The notes: generated from the letters alone by a model not told the origin. A DNA stretch of 64,000 bases from Xestospongia bergquistia (GCA_963965975.1 OZ014423.1:1798001-1862000); one strand, 5' to 3'; numbered from the stretch's first letter, positions 26,450-39,539 are shown. Made by a program: numbers and translations.

Positions 26450-26715
26450 ATGAGTGATATCTACATGTAAGTAAAGTTATTAACTGCTGTTGTCAAATTA
26501 CCTAGTGTAGTCCCTTGTATTGTAATATTACCTATAATATATAAAATTAAAGTAAAGTAAGTCACATTATCAAAAGTATATGTATATCTATTTACATATC
26601 AAAATAAAACATAACTTTTAGGATATTAATAGTCATTTTGTTATTAACATTGGTGACATCATTTGTATTTAATTTAAACATCATTTACATTTTTTTAAAT
26701 TACATAAATTCATAA
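26450..26715 (+). CDS. Candidate 36-residue single-pass membrane micropeptide
   Basis: Exon 26450-26466 (ATG AGT GAT ATC TAC AT) ends at a perfect GTAAGT donor. Exon 26622-26715 follows a CTTTTAG acceptor and stays open to TAA. The product starts MSDIYMILIVILLLTLVTSF and has one strongly hydrophobic segment plus a short Tyr/Asn-rich end. It starts 93 bp from the head of the GGPS1 remnant in the opposite direction. No known family is recognised. AT-rich DNA gives hydrophobic frames by chance, so the support is the splice-site pair and start context only. Confidence 0.3.
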
Positions 26716-28197
26716 TTCATATTATATACTAACATATTATAACATTCAAACATACAATTACACTATTATAATTTATATAGTTGTTTTTGTCAGTAAACCA
26801 TACATGATACTGAGGTAAATGTTTACTGTAAAGCTACATTTCAGACTACATCTGACATAATAGAGATTATGGTGTTCTCATGATATTCCACAGACTAGAA
26901 TTGAATAGCCATGTGTGTACTAGACTAGTGATAGATTCCTTATAGCATGTGTAGTAGAAATGACAGCTGGTTGTTTTTTGGTAGGAAGGGATGTTTGTCA
27001 TGTTTATTAATCTACTCATTCTACTTGTGTTAGTAGTTCTTTTTAATACAGAGGATATTAATAAAAAATGAGCGAATTTAAAAATTGGCATAATTTTAAT
27101 TTACGGTTTCATTAAAAACACCAAATTTAATCAAGAGTGGGTGGTATTATTGTTGGAGGTAGGTACTTTGATGTTGCCATGTGAAATAATGTGACAACAA
27201 ACTCAAAAGAAATATAGTGACAAATGGATTCTCAAGAGATAGCTAATTGTGTATGAGATCATTATATCTATAAAAGCCTTTAAACATCCATACTTAATGA
27301 AGTGTTATAATGTACAATTGAGAGGAGAATAACAATTTAACTCTCTTATTAACCTGTTTTATTTCTTTAGATGATAAAGATGCACACTTCTTTTCACCAG
27401 GTATGGCAACTCTTGCTGGCTTTGAAGAAATATTTTAGTAACGCCATTTTTCCATTCATACTATACAGAGGATCATATCTAGAAACATGACACGATAATT
27501 ATTATTGACAGCTTTATATTTGACATTCTTATTGTTGACCATCAACATGCCAATTCAAATTCGCTGCCAATAAAACCTGCTGTATGGTAGTGTTGAAAAT
27601 TAAAGTAAGGTAAATGTGGAGACACAAGATTGTAAAGATAAAAATGAGAAGTAAATAATATTTAACTAATGCCATTTTTCTTTTTGTTGTCCATTAGAAT
27701 GTAGCATTGAAAAGCTAGTTATAAAAGAGAAAATTGATCCAATGTATTTGGCATGGTAGCAGAACTGGACCTAGAGTCTCTATGACTGTAACATTCATAT
27801 ATATAGATATTTCATGTAATTTGAACTTTATTAAGAACAGGATGTTAGTTCACATTCGTTGTTCAATATTTTCTTCTAATTGATCAGTGGGCTGGGTCAC
27901 AGAATTACAACCTAACCAGCAAATCAGGTTGATACAATAGGTTGACAAGACTACATAGTATTGTCAGCTGTTGACTGATATTAATGATGATCAAAACTCA
28001 CTATAACTATATAATTTTGCTTTAACTCTAATCGTTTAAGTCAATATTGTTTTTGACTTTATATTACAAAGATGAAGCTGTTATACTTGTTGTTAACTGT
28101 TTTGGAGCTAAAATAGATAAAGTACTTTAATATTTTAATGTATTTAGAAGACTTTTAATTAATTGTTAATCAACTCAATTAAAAATCAATTAATATT
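26716..28197. other. Intergenic, no gene seen
   Basis: AT-rich sequence without convincing splice-flanked open frames. Short frames such as the minus one at 26867-27091 have no splice or homology support. Confidence 0.5.
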
Positions 28198-29926
28198 GGT
28201 CACGCGTGGTGAGGTTTCCCGCCAAATTGTCATGAGGTTGTGGCTTGTGTTTGTCAAAATGAAGTATGACAAAGATGTCTTGAAACTATTAAAAGACTCC
28301 ATTTTGCAAGCTTATATTAGTACACAGACCCCCGTGGGTCTTCGTCGCTACGACTCGTCTCTTCGTTCGCCACTTCGACCCTCTTCCACGACTCGTCTCT
28401 TCGTTCGCCACTTCGACCCTCTTCACGACTCGTCTCTTCGTTCGTCACTTCTCGTTGGATCGCTTCTCTTCGCTGGATCATCATTTTTTCATTCAGTTAT
28501 GTTCATCCTTTTCGTTTTCTTTTCTGTTCTTTTTTTTATTTAATTATTATTTCATTTATTTTTGTAATTTTTTGGTATCAATCAGTTCGCTAATTGACTT
28601 CTCTCTTCGTTTCTACAGGACTCAATTTGGAGGTTACTACGAGTTGACAGACGTTCTCTGATCTTTGTGACTGTTCTCTGATGTTTTTGACTGTTCTCTG
28701 ATGTTCTCTGGTGTTTTGACTGTTCTCTGACGTTTTCTGGTGTTTTGACTGTTCTCAGTTCTCTGATGTTCTCTGGATGTAAAAGATGAGTCGCTCTCCT
28801 GCCTGGTCTCTTCTGTCTTCTTCCTTCAAGCCTTCTTTCCTTTTCTTTAATTTTTTTTTTAATTTTATTTTGGGCTATTCAGCCTATACACTATACACAC
28901 ACTCATACAAACTCTATTAATCATCTTCCCCCTGCCGCCTGGCGGCCTAAAAAATTTTTTAAAAATATCCAAGGCCGCCAGGTGGCGGGGGGAAGCTCTG
29001 ATCTTCTAGGGTGCGTGTGTGTGTGCTGTGTGTGTGTAGATTGGTGGTCCCTTTTCACTTCCTCTGTCTCTCTTCTCTCTCTTGTCCTTTCATTGTCATC
29101 ATCAGTTCATAACTACTCTCTCTTTCTTTCCCTGCAGGAGCAGCACTGGTGAAAAAGGTGAGCTGTCTCTCCATCCATCCATCCACTTCTCATCCATTCT
29201 TTAGTAATCCAGTTGTTAATTCTCTCTTTCTCCCTCTATGTTCTCAACTTGTGGACTGACTGGACTCTTGGGAACTCTCTATCTTCTCTTTTTCTACAAT
29301 TCCTGGATTGGAGATCTTTACCGTGGACTTCTTGGTGGATTGGAGACCTTTACTGGACTTCTTGGTGGATTGGAGACCTTTGCTGGACTTCTTGGGGACT
29401 CTTTTCACAACAAAGACAGTCTTATTTTTAGTTTTCATTTTTTCCTTTTTTTTTTCATTATTTTTATAGTTTGGATATCTATTCATTTTCTTTAAAAATA
29501 TTTTTCACTAAAAAATTTGTCAAAAGTCAATCTTAACTTTAGTTTTAAACTTAATTCCTTTGGACAATGATCTTACTAAGTTTCTATACAACTATAGTAT
29601 TATGTATATTTAATAAATGTAATCAATTATTTTTTTAGTAGTTTTGGACAAAGATCTTAAGTTTCTATAAATCTAAATTTAACATATTATAGTAGTTTTG
29701 GACCTATATATCTTTTACAACTATAGTATTAAATCAATTGTTTTTAGTAGTTTCTACAGAATTATATCAATGTCTTTTTTTACATTAATTTCATCAACAT
29801 TTTTTACAAAAAATTAATTAAAAATCGAATAAAGAGTTTTTCTTGTTAGGCGCGACATTTTCCCGCCATAATGTGGTCACGCGTTTACTTGCTACTTGTG
29901 AACGTGTGCTGTGATATTTTCCCGCC
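28198..29926 (+). other. Pyrimidine-rich, strand-asymmetric block bounded by shared motifs
   Basis: From about 28320 to 29460 the plus strand is strikingly C/T-rich, with tandem repeats: a roughly 36-41-bp unit containing CGACTCGTCTCTTCGTTCG three times at 28349-28450, TGTTCTCTGATGTTTTGAC-type units at 28660-28780, and a 30-bp unit (GGATTGGAGACCTTTACTGG) at 29305-29395. Splice-like signals occur, e.g. CCCTGCAG / GAGCAGCACTGGTGAAAAAG / GTGAGC near 29131-29163. The block is flanked by two copies of GGTCACGCGT (28198, 29875). Three copies of TTTCCCGCC occur (28215, 29859, 29918). No convincing protein; a spliced non-coding transcript or an unclassified mobile element are the options. Confidence 0.45.
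28925..28995. repeat. GC-rich hairpin
   Basis: Arms 28925-28947 and 28973-28995 pair over 23 bp with two mismatches (left arm CCCCCTGCCGCCTGGCGGCC). They enclose a 25-bp A/T-only-like loop. A GC-rich inverted repeat is exceptional in this AT-rich DNA and lies inside the pyrimidine-rich block. Confidence 0.85.
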
Positions 29927-31980
29927 TAATGAATGTGGCTTAATTTCTGTTTTAGTGTTTATCTTAATAAATTTAAAAATTTATTCTTTTAAGTATTTAT
30001 TTATCATTTAATTTGTTTGCAACAATTTAAGATTACAGTTCAGGGACTATCATTATACACACAAATTTCACTTTTTTTAATTGCAGATATAAACATTTAA
30101 AGCACTAAATTTGTTTCATCATTATCATGTAATATTAAATAGACAATTGAGCATATTATTTACGTGATACTTGTCTGTTTCTATTATGTAATTACTAGCA
30201 AACAAATGGTTCTTTTAAATGAACAACAAAAGTGATAATGGGTAGTGTAGGATGTCAAAAAATCAATTGAACTGTCATAATACACTTCCTTACATTTGTA
30301 ATTATAACCAGATGTGTGATGAACAATTTGAAATATAGATTTAATAAAACATGGAATATCCTTATCCTAATCAAAATTTGTTTTAAATAGTGCTGTAATA
30401 TGTAAAAAGTAGATTATGTGAATACATTATCTTAAGTGTGATTTATTTTAAAAGTCTAGATATTTCAGACTAAACTAGGAGATATAACTGGTTTGTCTTG
30501 ATCTGTAGAACTGGTTTGATTGACATTCCACAGATATTCTAAAAAAAGAGAAACTTACAACATTTTCTTTAACAGTAGTTTATTTGGTAGTCTAGTTTTA
30601 ATACCAGTAATCTCTTCAAAACAATCTCTTATTGAATATTTGTGTAATTCAAAACATTATACTCTCATAATATTATATTCTGTACTAAGAATATCCTCTA
30701 CATTGAACCCTCCTCAGTGTCCTGATCTAGTCAATGCCCAATACTGTCCACTACAGAGAGGTTCACAACTTAAAAGTATGCGTTTGATACAAGGACTTTT
30801 AAAACATTGTCTTTTTGGAATATATACCTTTACCTTCCAGTCCATGCATGAACTAGACCACACCACTACTTACATATACATGTATTTGCTTTCTAATCTA
30901 TCTGCATTAAGCGTACATCCTGCCAAGAACCTACTAAGACATATACAAAGCTTATTGTTACACTCTAAGAGCTAACCAAACAGTTAGTTAAATGCTTCGT
31001 TGACCAGTGGAGAACCCAGACTTTCAGGAGAGGTATAATTGAAGGAGAACTGTTTGTTGTAGTGGAAATTAAGATTCCAGTATTTTAGAATGCTTGTTCT
31101 ATATTTTAATCCTATACTCTATACCAAGTACTCCTAAACCATCCACTATAAGGACACTCATTGATAAAACTAAGTTACTCTGTTCTATCTATATTGTGAT
31201 AGGATATGGTTGATTATGTGATATGATGAGACATTAACATACCATAAATTAATTTGCTTAGTAAACAGTGTAACTCTCTCATCTAGAAATGGTTGTGATA
31301 TTCTCTCAAAGAAAGTTCAAACCAACAGTATTAAAGCTATAGAGAACAAAATAGAGGTATATAGAAGATACTGATAGAGAAAATATAAATGTACAAAAAA
31401 TGAAATGATTACATAAAGAAGATACCTCTTGCTAGAGCTACATACCTCTGAGAGCAAGTGACAACCTTTCATAATATAGTTTTTGTTAGTTCTGGCATAT
31501 AAAATCTAACAAAAAAATTAGTGTCATCATGTGACAATCGCATACATGTACAGTGGAGCCTATCATAAAGGACACTGTCAATTTAGAATATCTAACCAGT
31601 ATTATTTATAACTTGTACTATTAACTTGTACTATTAACATGTGCTATTAACATGTATTATTTACTGTCTAACGCACTGACAAATACAATTGATAACAATA
31701 GCAGGTAGACTCAATGTAATCATAATGGGAAAGGATGATTCTAATAATATCACATGTCTACTGGTTTATTGACTGATTGAATAAACCATTGCAGTGTCCC
31801 TGAGAGAAATACCTTAAGATAAAAGGATCAAACAATAATGTATGTCAATAATTTGATAGAGTAATGATAAATAGAAAAGTTATAGTCAATAGATGAATTG
31901 ATGGATAGAGATTAACAGTGAATGAATAGATATTGTAAATGACTATGTTGGACATTAGATAGATGTATTAATAGATAATA
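29927..31980. other. Intergenic, no firm gene
   Basis: The only sizeable frame is plus 30520-30975 (151 codons). Its second half (NPPQCPDLVNAQ ... LSNLSALSVHPAKNLLRHI) looks protein-like, but I do not recognise it and see no clear splice partners. It could be a fragment of an unknown gene. Confidence 0.35.
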
Positions 31981-32099
31981 CCTACCTGTCAGTACTCCAT
32001 GTCCAATTAATTTAGTAGTTTTAATAAACACATAAACAGTCTATACTAATATACAGTAAGTAACACATAGTAATAGAAGAACATACTAAGGCAAACTTT

Positions 32100-33070
32100 G
32101 AAGTTGTCATCTCTTCCATTAAATGGACCATCAGTGTCTTCATCTCCGCCTTCTTTTTATGTTAAACTAATAAAACCTCCAGTACCTTAAATTATAATAC
32201 TGAACTAAATGTCTTATTAGTTATAAATGTATTCTTTGTATGTTATTGGAAATGAGTATTAAACTAAATAGTTATGTGTCATTTATTATACATACCTGGT
32301 TGTTGTTGTTGGTAAATGATATAAATTTTAGTCAGTTTCTCTTGTTCTGTCTCATCTACGTTTCCTTGTTGATTAGCAATAATGACAGGGCCTTCTCTAA
32401 TGCCCTCTTCATTCCCTAATAACATTGAATATGGAGTTATAACAATACATAATAAGACATAAAAATATTCCAATTAATTATCTGTAAGAGTCATTCAAAT
32501 ATACACAACATATGTATACATTTATAATTTTCTTATGAAGACATATAATTTCCTCATAATAAAATACTCTATCATCCTGTGTAGTGTAAATTAATGTACT
32601 AATAAGCTCACAATGAGATTGTGGTATTATATCAGGAGTTTGATTGGATGTTATGTCAGGAGTTGACCCAATCCTTACTTCAGAAGTCACCTCGTCTTGG
32701 TTCTTGAGTAGCTAATATCTGATCTGATATATAGCTTCTCTATGGATGCTTGCCTACTGGATTGTTACTTGGTTCTTCTCCTTCGTCTTTCTTCCAGTGG
32801 TCTTTTCTCCATCTCGGGTACCGTATCTCATTATGTTCTTTTACTTCTTCAACATCTGTATAATTTTGAATAGTGTTCTCTTTGTATGGGAACTCTTGTG
32901 TACTTTAACCAATAAACAAAGGAATTAATGATTTGTCTGGAGGAGGAGATATTGAGAATGTGATAGGATTGAGGCAAACTCGTAATACATTCAAGTAAGA
33001 CTTATCCATCTGGTTCATTGGGGAAGCAGTTGTGACATCTAAATCTGCAGAAAAAGTTATATACTTTTGA
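32100..33070 (-). CDS. Unrecognised multi-exon gene (candidate)
   Basis: Several minus-strand segments have good splice borders and protein-like composition. One begins after TTTTCTGCAG near 33045 (DLDVTTASPMNQMDKSYLNV). One begins after ATATTAG near 32709 (LLKNQDEVTSEVRIGSTPD). One at 32297-32416 is bounded by AG and GTATGT (NEEGIREGPVIIANQQGNVD, ending in a Gln run). One near 32100-32147 begins GGDEDTDGPFNGRDDNFK. The last two join in phase 1. Another possible exon near 31985-32037 reads TVYVFIKTTKLIGHGVLTG. I do not recognise a family and cannot fix the start or stop. Confidence 0.35.
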
Positions 33071-33322
33071 TAAAATTTACTATTGTTCAGTAATTGATAC
33101 ACATACTTAAATGTGTCATTACAATTAATATTATGTAGTGGATGTTAGGAAGTCCATACTTTGCCATTTTATGTGGCCTGCATAAGTTCAAAATATGTAT
33201 ATACTATATGGTACAATAGGTACAGCTGCTTTTATACTTAAATAGGTGTATCAGATCACTAGTAGTGTAATCATTTTTATGGAATGTAAATATAGTTACT
33301 CTGAGTGTCTTCATTTCTTGAA

Positions 33323-33500
33323 TCATTTCTTTTTAATTTTCTTCTTTCTTCTCTTTTTGTCATATCCATTGATAATGGTTCCAATTGGTGTAGTCACTGT
33401 TCTATCATCAACTGGAAATTCCTGAATCATCAACAGGATCTGGAGGATTTAGATCAGAGATAGTTAGAGGAGGCCCTCTATTTAAGGTATATAGAATCAG
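33323..33500 (-). other. Exon-like segments with Lys-rich terminus
   Basis: A minus frame at 33323-33411, preceded by TTTCCAG, encodes TPIGTIINGYDKKRRKKK and stops. Just upstream (minus sense) another segment reads RGPPLTISDLNPPDPVDDSG in a different frame. The two share GTTGATGAT at their junction, so a small tandem duplication may have broken one exon. No family is recognised. Confidence 0.25.
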
Positions 33501-34999
33501 AGAAATCCATATTTGAAGATGATTAAACCACGAGGATCAACTTTGTTGGTGAGGATTAATTAGGAAAAGTATCCATAGCAATTAATTAGTAGGTGGGACT
33601 TTTAACTCATTTTTGATCTGATAGCCGTCCTTATTTTTGCTGCATTTGTAATATTATATATACTCTTCTATAATATTAGTATACTTCAGGGAAGTAGGAA
33701 CCAGGAGGCAAGGGAGCACAAAGAAAACTTTAATAGCAAACTCATGATGTCATTACAACTAGTGCTTTATATAATACTAATATATATATATATATATATA
33801 TATATACTGTTAAGCTTTATATTAGTTAATCTTTACTATCAGTTGATTCAGTTCCTGGATGATGATGAAGATGAATATGAACCATATTATAATGTATTAT
33901 GATTATATTTACTGTATATTTAATGAAGAACATCAACTTTCTCTAAAACTGTTTGCTGCTATATGTGGTGTCTCGTTTATTTGAAAAGGATGTTTGACAG
34001 TATATATAGTAATATTAATGAGCAAAGTGATGACAATTAAAGAGGTTTAATTTGACATACTCAAGGAGTGAAAAGAGTCAGAAGACTAAACATCACAAAT
34101 CACCTTATTTTCAGATAGAATATCAGCCAGTCACCAAGACTATGTATTAAATAATTTTATTATATAGCTTTTGTATTCATGTATTGAAACAGTAGTATTG
34201 TACTTGAATAATTCCCAATTGTAGATAATTGTAGGTCTTTAACGATCAGTTTATTAATACCTTGTCGATAGCCTTACGACACAAACAATCTTCTAAAATA
34301 TCAATGCATGCAGTTTAAATACTCAAACGTCCTTACTTCCATAACCTTGAACAGATGCAAAGGCAACTGTTATAATTGTTTGTTTCTGTTTTGTGTCATT
34401 GCTGCTTTTCTGTTTTTTGGCAGCAGCCAAAGACTGATCCTCCTGCAGCTGCTGATATTCCTCACTATGTTTTTAAAGATTCTGGAAGATATTACAAGTC
34501 ATATATTGCCATACAATCATTCATTTACTTTCATCATATTTGTAGTATTACCAGAACTGATACTGTCATCAAGATGAAGAATGATGCTATTTGTTCAGCT
34601 GGAAGTCCTATACTTAGTTGTGTATTATGATACTGATTCCTAACCTGTAAACCGTAAACATTAACTGTATGCAATGAAATATAGACTTCCTACTAGACAT
34701 ATTATAGTTACTGCATTTTAGTTACAAACATAGTACAAGTGTTTTCAAACAAGTCTTTTTATAGTAGTCTTAAATTAACTTTATTAGTAACTTGGTATGT
34801 CAGGTATTCTATATTAGAATATCTAACAAGTTAATTTACTTGTTACATAAAAACTCCAGATCCTCTGAAGAAAGAAAAGGTATACAATATATCATTTAAT
34901 ATCTGCCTCTAGTCCTAATTTTTATGAATTACCAATCAGAACACATTATCAGTTTGTGGCTCTTAATTAAATTTGACACTTCCAAATTGATAATAACCA
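33501..34999. other. Intergenic with isolated exon-like pieces
   Basis: Two plus-strand segments follow plausible acceptors: about 33852-33905 (LDDDEDEYEPYYNVL, stop) and about 34425-34510 (QPKTDPPAAADIPHYVFKDS, following TTTTTTGGCAG). Neither is recognised or linked to a start. A (TA)n run lies at 33780-33806. Confidence 0.3.
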
Positions 35000-36063
35000 C
35001 TAATCATTATTATATACATAATGTTCTCTTACTGAAATATTTCTATTACATGTACTAATGTCATTTTTGTGTAATTTACAGCACATTCTCTTTACCACAT
35101 ATAACAGCCCTTCTCTCATAAGATAGCTGATATAAACAAAGAAATGAACTAATGGCATATAAATGATTGTTACACCAATTACAAAGACAGACGCAGTACC
35201 AGGAGAATTCCCATAATCAATTTGAGAATAAATATAAGTTCCATTATCATAGTCATTTCCTCCTCCACCAACATAGTATAGACCAGTGAAAATGGCATAG
35301 AGACTAGTAACACCAACTAAATAGATCCCATGGTAGAGATGAACTGGTATTTGGGACACCCAAATATCAATTAAAGCTACAATACCATTGACAAGATGAA
35401 GAGCAATGTTTACATGTCCATATAATTCAAAATCATCATCACGTTGGATATCACCAAAAGGCCAATAAATAAGAGTAATGGAAAGAGTAGATTCAACTCC
35501 AGTAGTAAACAAGAACCATTGTACTTTCTCATACATCTTGATTGAATCACTTTCTACATTACAGTGGCCTAATGATTTCTGATCATAAGTTTCTTTATTC
35601 TGTTGCTTCTTACAAAATCGTTTACAACATGGTGCAAATTGTTGAAAGTATCTAGCAGTGACATATATACTGCTCCACAATAGGTAGAAAGTAAATAGAA
35701 GAATTGCAAAACTGGTTGCAAAAACAAAAAAGTAACCCTTTCCAATTACAATGGCCCATACAAAGTATATCAAGAAGTATATAATCAAGATCCACCGATA
35801 AAGTACAAAGATCCATTGAAAGATACTATTTTGTGGAAGCCACTATACAAGAAAAAAGAATGACTATTCAATATACATTATACCTTTAATATTGACATCA
35901 AGATTCTCACTGGTGTGAATGCAAAAGCTTTCCAGTTATGATGACACAGACAGAACCTAGAGATATGAAACTCTTGACGAAGAATTCTACAGCATTGACT
36001 ATCACATTTAATCTCTAGTACAAGATCCCATACAAGATAGATGAAAGAGTATAGCATTACCAC
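35000..36063 (-). CDS. Rolling-stone-like multi-pass membrane protein (paralogue 2)
   Basis: Exon 35911-36063 (51 codons from ATG 36063) joins exon 35000-35842 (843 bp, exactly the length of exon 2 in paralogues 1 and 3) in phase 0. Exon 1 ends EFHISRFCLCHHNWKAFAF. Exon 2 starts WLPQNS and keeps WVSQIPVHLYH, FTGLYYVGGGG and NGTYIYSQIDYGNSPG, with about six membrane segments. The tail is short and basic/Asn-rich. The conserved IPVR arginine is His here. The first exon encodes a longer hydrophobic N-terminus (MVMLYSFIYLVWDLVLEI) than its siblings, so a later unannotated start cannot be excluded. Confidence 0.8.
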
Positions 36064-36183
36064 TCAAATAGAGAACAGGTTCCGGTTTTTAAAGCGTGGG
36101 TGTTAACGAAAATAGATATTAATTAATTTTATTAACCACAATAATAATAAAAATAATAATTGTAGCACAATATACAGAACAAT

Positions 36184-37176
36184 TTACATTGATATCATCA
36201 AGGTTTCATCCTCTGGTATTTCATTTGTTTCTCTGTCTTCCTTATAGCACACTGATTTACAACAAATCTTTACTAAATAAAGCAAACCCTCACGCAATAG
36301 ATAGTTAATATAAAAGAAGAGATGAACCACTGGTCCAACTATTAAAGCAGATATAAGTACTAAAGCAGAAGCTTCTCCAGGCATCTTGCCATAATCAAGC
36401 TGAGGATAGATGTAAGTACCATTGTTAAACTTATTACCTCCTCCTGCGGCATAGTAAAACCCAGTAAAGATGGCGTACGTAGATCCAACAATGATTACAT
36501 ACACCATATGGTATAATCGGACTGGTATTCCAGACACCCACAAATCAACAAAAGCTACTACACCGTTGACAAGGTGAAGAACAACATTTAAATGTCCCAA
36601 CAATTCTGCTTTTGACTGAGGATCGTAAAAAAGAGGCCAGAAGAGTAACGAAATAATAACAGCCATTTCTGTTCCAAGGAAAAACAAGACCCAGTGAACT
36701 TTTTCATACCAACTAATCACATCATTCTTCACACCACAACATCCAGGTGGCTTCTGAAGCAGTTGCTGACTATTAGTCACTTGCATTCGATAAAATCTTT
36801 TACAGAAATTTAAAGGAATGTGTTGCCTCATGAAACTAACTGTTACAGACACACTACTCCAAAGAAAGTACAAAGTCAGTCCCATAAAGCCCCAGTCAGT
36901 CAAATAGATAAAGAAATGTGCATCTGATTGTGCTCCAGTCCAAAAAAGATGAATAAGAAAAAAGAGGGCTATTATCCATCGATAGACAACGTAGATCCAT
37001 TGAAAAAGAGCTTTGGGAGGAAGCCACTATAGGATACCAATAGGTGACATACAATACTGTCCTATATAACTTACAGGTGTGTAGGCAAAGGCTCTCCAGT
37101 TATGGTGACAAAAGCAAAATCTGGAGACATGTAGCTCCCAACAAAGAATTCTGTAGCATTTACTTTTCCTCTCCAT
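36184..37176 (-). CDS. Rolling-stone-like multi-pass membrane protein (paralogue 3)
   Basis: Exon 37075-37176 starts MERKSKCYRILCWELHVSRF and joins exon 36184-37026 in phase 0, giving 314 residues. Family motifs present: WVSGIPVRLYH, FTGFYYAAGGG, NGTYIYPQLDYG and REGLLYLVK. A Cys-rich then acidic cytosolic tail ends EDETLMISM. It lies 121 bp downstream of the start of paralogue 2, in a head-to-tail series, so these are local tandem duplicates. Confidence 0.85.
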
Positions 37177-37307
37177 TGCTTTATAAAGGCGTGGCTATCA
37201 TGTCATCAAATTTCTATACCATACCATAGTGTATGAATAAACTATCTTACTACATTCGCAAACAATATATCCACCATATATGGTCAATTATAATTATAGT
37301 ATATTAC

Positions 37308-38794
37308 TTAAGTTATTCTTTTCAATTCATCCCCAGTATACATAACATTATCATGTTCACGTAGATGATGGCAATGTTTCTTTACCAGGTAGACCACTCC
37401 ATTTCGTAGCAAATAAATGACATAAAAGATAAGATAGATCAATATGGAATAAAAAAGTGACACCAAAATCACAAAAGAAGACGCGCTCTTTGGTGAATCA
37501 TCATAATCAAGAAAGGGATATATATATGTTTCATTATTGTTGCGTTCATTACTACCGCCACCTGCAAAGTACAGTCCAGTGAAAGCAGTATACAAGCAAG
37601 CAATGCAAATTAAGTAGACAGCATGATATAGGCGAACAGGTATTCCAGATACCCAGACATCGATTATAGCAAAAATACCATTGATTAAATGATTAACAAG
37701 ACTAAAGTGAGAAAAAGAAGTATGTGGATCATAAAGCAAGGCCCAATACAATGTGGTAACACAAAGTGCTGTTCCAGCTCCCAGAGTAAATAGTAGCCAA
37801 AGTACTTTTTCATACCATTTGATCGCATCTTCTTTTATACCACAACATCCTGATGGCTTACAGGAGACATTATCTGTCTGTTTTTCACGAAACTTTTCAC
37901 AACAAGGTGAATGATTTTGTATGTATCTTATTGTTACAGATATACCATACCAAAGTAAGTAGGCATTCCACATAATAAAGGACCAGTTGGTTAAGTATAT
38001 GAAGAAGTATCCGTTTGAGATTATTATCATCCACAAGAGATGGATAAGATTGAATAATGCTAATATCCATCGATAAACAACATAGATCCATTGAAAACGA
38101 CCATCTTGTGGCAACCACTACATAAAAGAAAGTTAATACAATAATACTATATAGCTATGATAACAATGAGATATTGTATCTAAAGCTAGAATCTAGGTCA
38201 GGTAGAGAAAGTTATATTCCTTAGTAGTAAACACTTAGAACTTAATTTTCTATATATCTGACACTTTAATTTGTGCATATATAAAACATGGCAAATTTGA
38301 CAAGATCATGACAATCGTGAATGTAATTGTAAAAATCGTCCTAAGATTATTTTGATAGTACTATTGTTGCTATAAGGACTAAATTATTGCTAACTTTGAA
38401 GACTGAAAAGTTGGCAGAAGCTATAGATCTGCTCAAAGACGTTTCCAATATAAATGCAAAGAAACAGACTCAAAAACTTCGATCAGTTACGCCCAAATAA
38501 AAGTGCATTCAGCCGTTACTGTAATTTCATTGATCACTCCCAAAAATCGTATAAAAATCACAGGTACTATACGACTGTCATATAGTATCTATACAACAAT
38601 AATAAAAAGAAGAAACTAGACACACATAGCTAACACGTTGTCCAAAACAATCTTAGGACAGCCTGGCACGCTTAGTGCGCCAGGTGGAAACTAACCGGTG
38701 TATATGCAAAGGCCTTCCAGTTGTGATAGCAAAGACAAAACCTGGAGATATGGAACTCCCAGCAAAGAATGTTGTAGCACTGAGTCTTCTTCAT
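37308..38794 (-). CDS. Rolling-stone-like multi-pass membrane protein (paralogue 4)
   Basis: Exon 38696-38794 starts MKKTQCYNILCWEFHISRF and joins exon 37308-38117 (269 codons plus stop) in phase 0. Motifs: WLPQDGRFQWIYVVYRW, WVSGIPVRLYH, FTGLYFAGGG and ETYIYPFLDYDDSP. The 578-bp intron is unusually long for the cluster. Just inside its 5' end it holds a small hairpin (CCTGGCACGC/GTGCGCCAGG near 38662-38684). Part of exon 1 was carried into the second copy of the segmental duplication (47346-47430). Confidence 0.85.
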
Positions 38795-39539
38795 TACTGT
38801 CGACGTGGGTTGTGTGATCATCGCTATGACTGATATTTCTATTAATCCTTTAGGGAGTTGCTCAACAATGTAGGTGCAGACAAAAGTCTTTGTAATTGTA
38901 TACACCACATGATAGCATGTCAAGACAAACATTTACCGTATCTGATAGTACGAGCAGCCAAATAATTTCAACTATGTCTATTTCTAAGGATAGTTGTAGA
39001 TGTATGACAATTAGTGATACTAATAACAATAATTATATGACTAGATTATTGCATTACTTTAGAATGAATTCTTTACTAGTATTAAGCTAACATGTTTATT
39101 CACTTCATGTTTTGTCAGCCACTCACTGACTCTTCTCAAATTAACAAGATAGTATTTGTTGGTCACTTCCAGTTTACTATACAACTTAAACTATCACTCA
39201 ATTCATTCTTACTGTGTTAGTGTAGTCATATAACATACATTGCAGTCTACCACAACTAATCTTGTGAGCCGGTTATCCTAAGCACTTAGTGCTAGTTGGG
39301 TCTGGCAAGGCAAGATTATAATTATACATAATTATTATATTATAATTTTATAATTTTATCATGTTTGTACAAATTTATATGCAAATTTAGTAGTGGATGA
39401 TTACGTACATGCATATATTTTGGTTAGTAGAGGATAGTTTCATAGTACAGCTATATTGTTATATAATTACATTGTTATAATGGGAGTACAATTTACAGGC
39501 GGATATGGCATATGTTGGGTGTGGCTCACAATACTAAAG

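Noticed and set aside
29213-29495. Overlapping repetitive frames on both strands (WIGDLYWTSW / GLLGGLETF / SSKGLQSTKK)
   Set aside because: All come from the same 30-bp tandem repeat in the pyrimidine-rich block; no splice or homology support.
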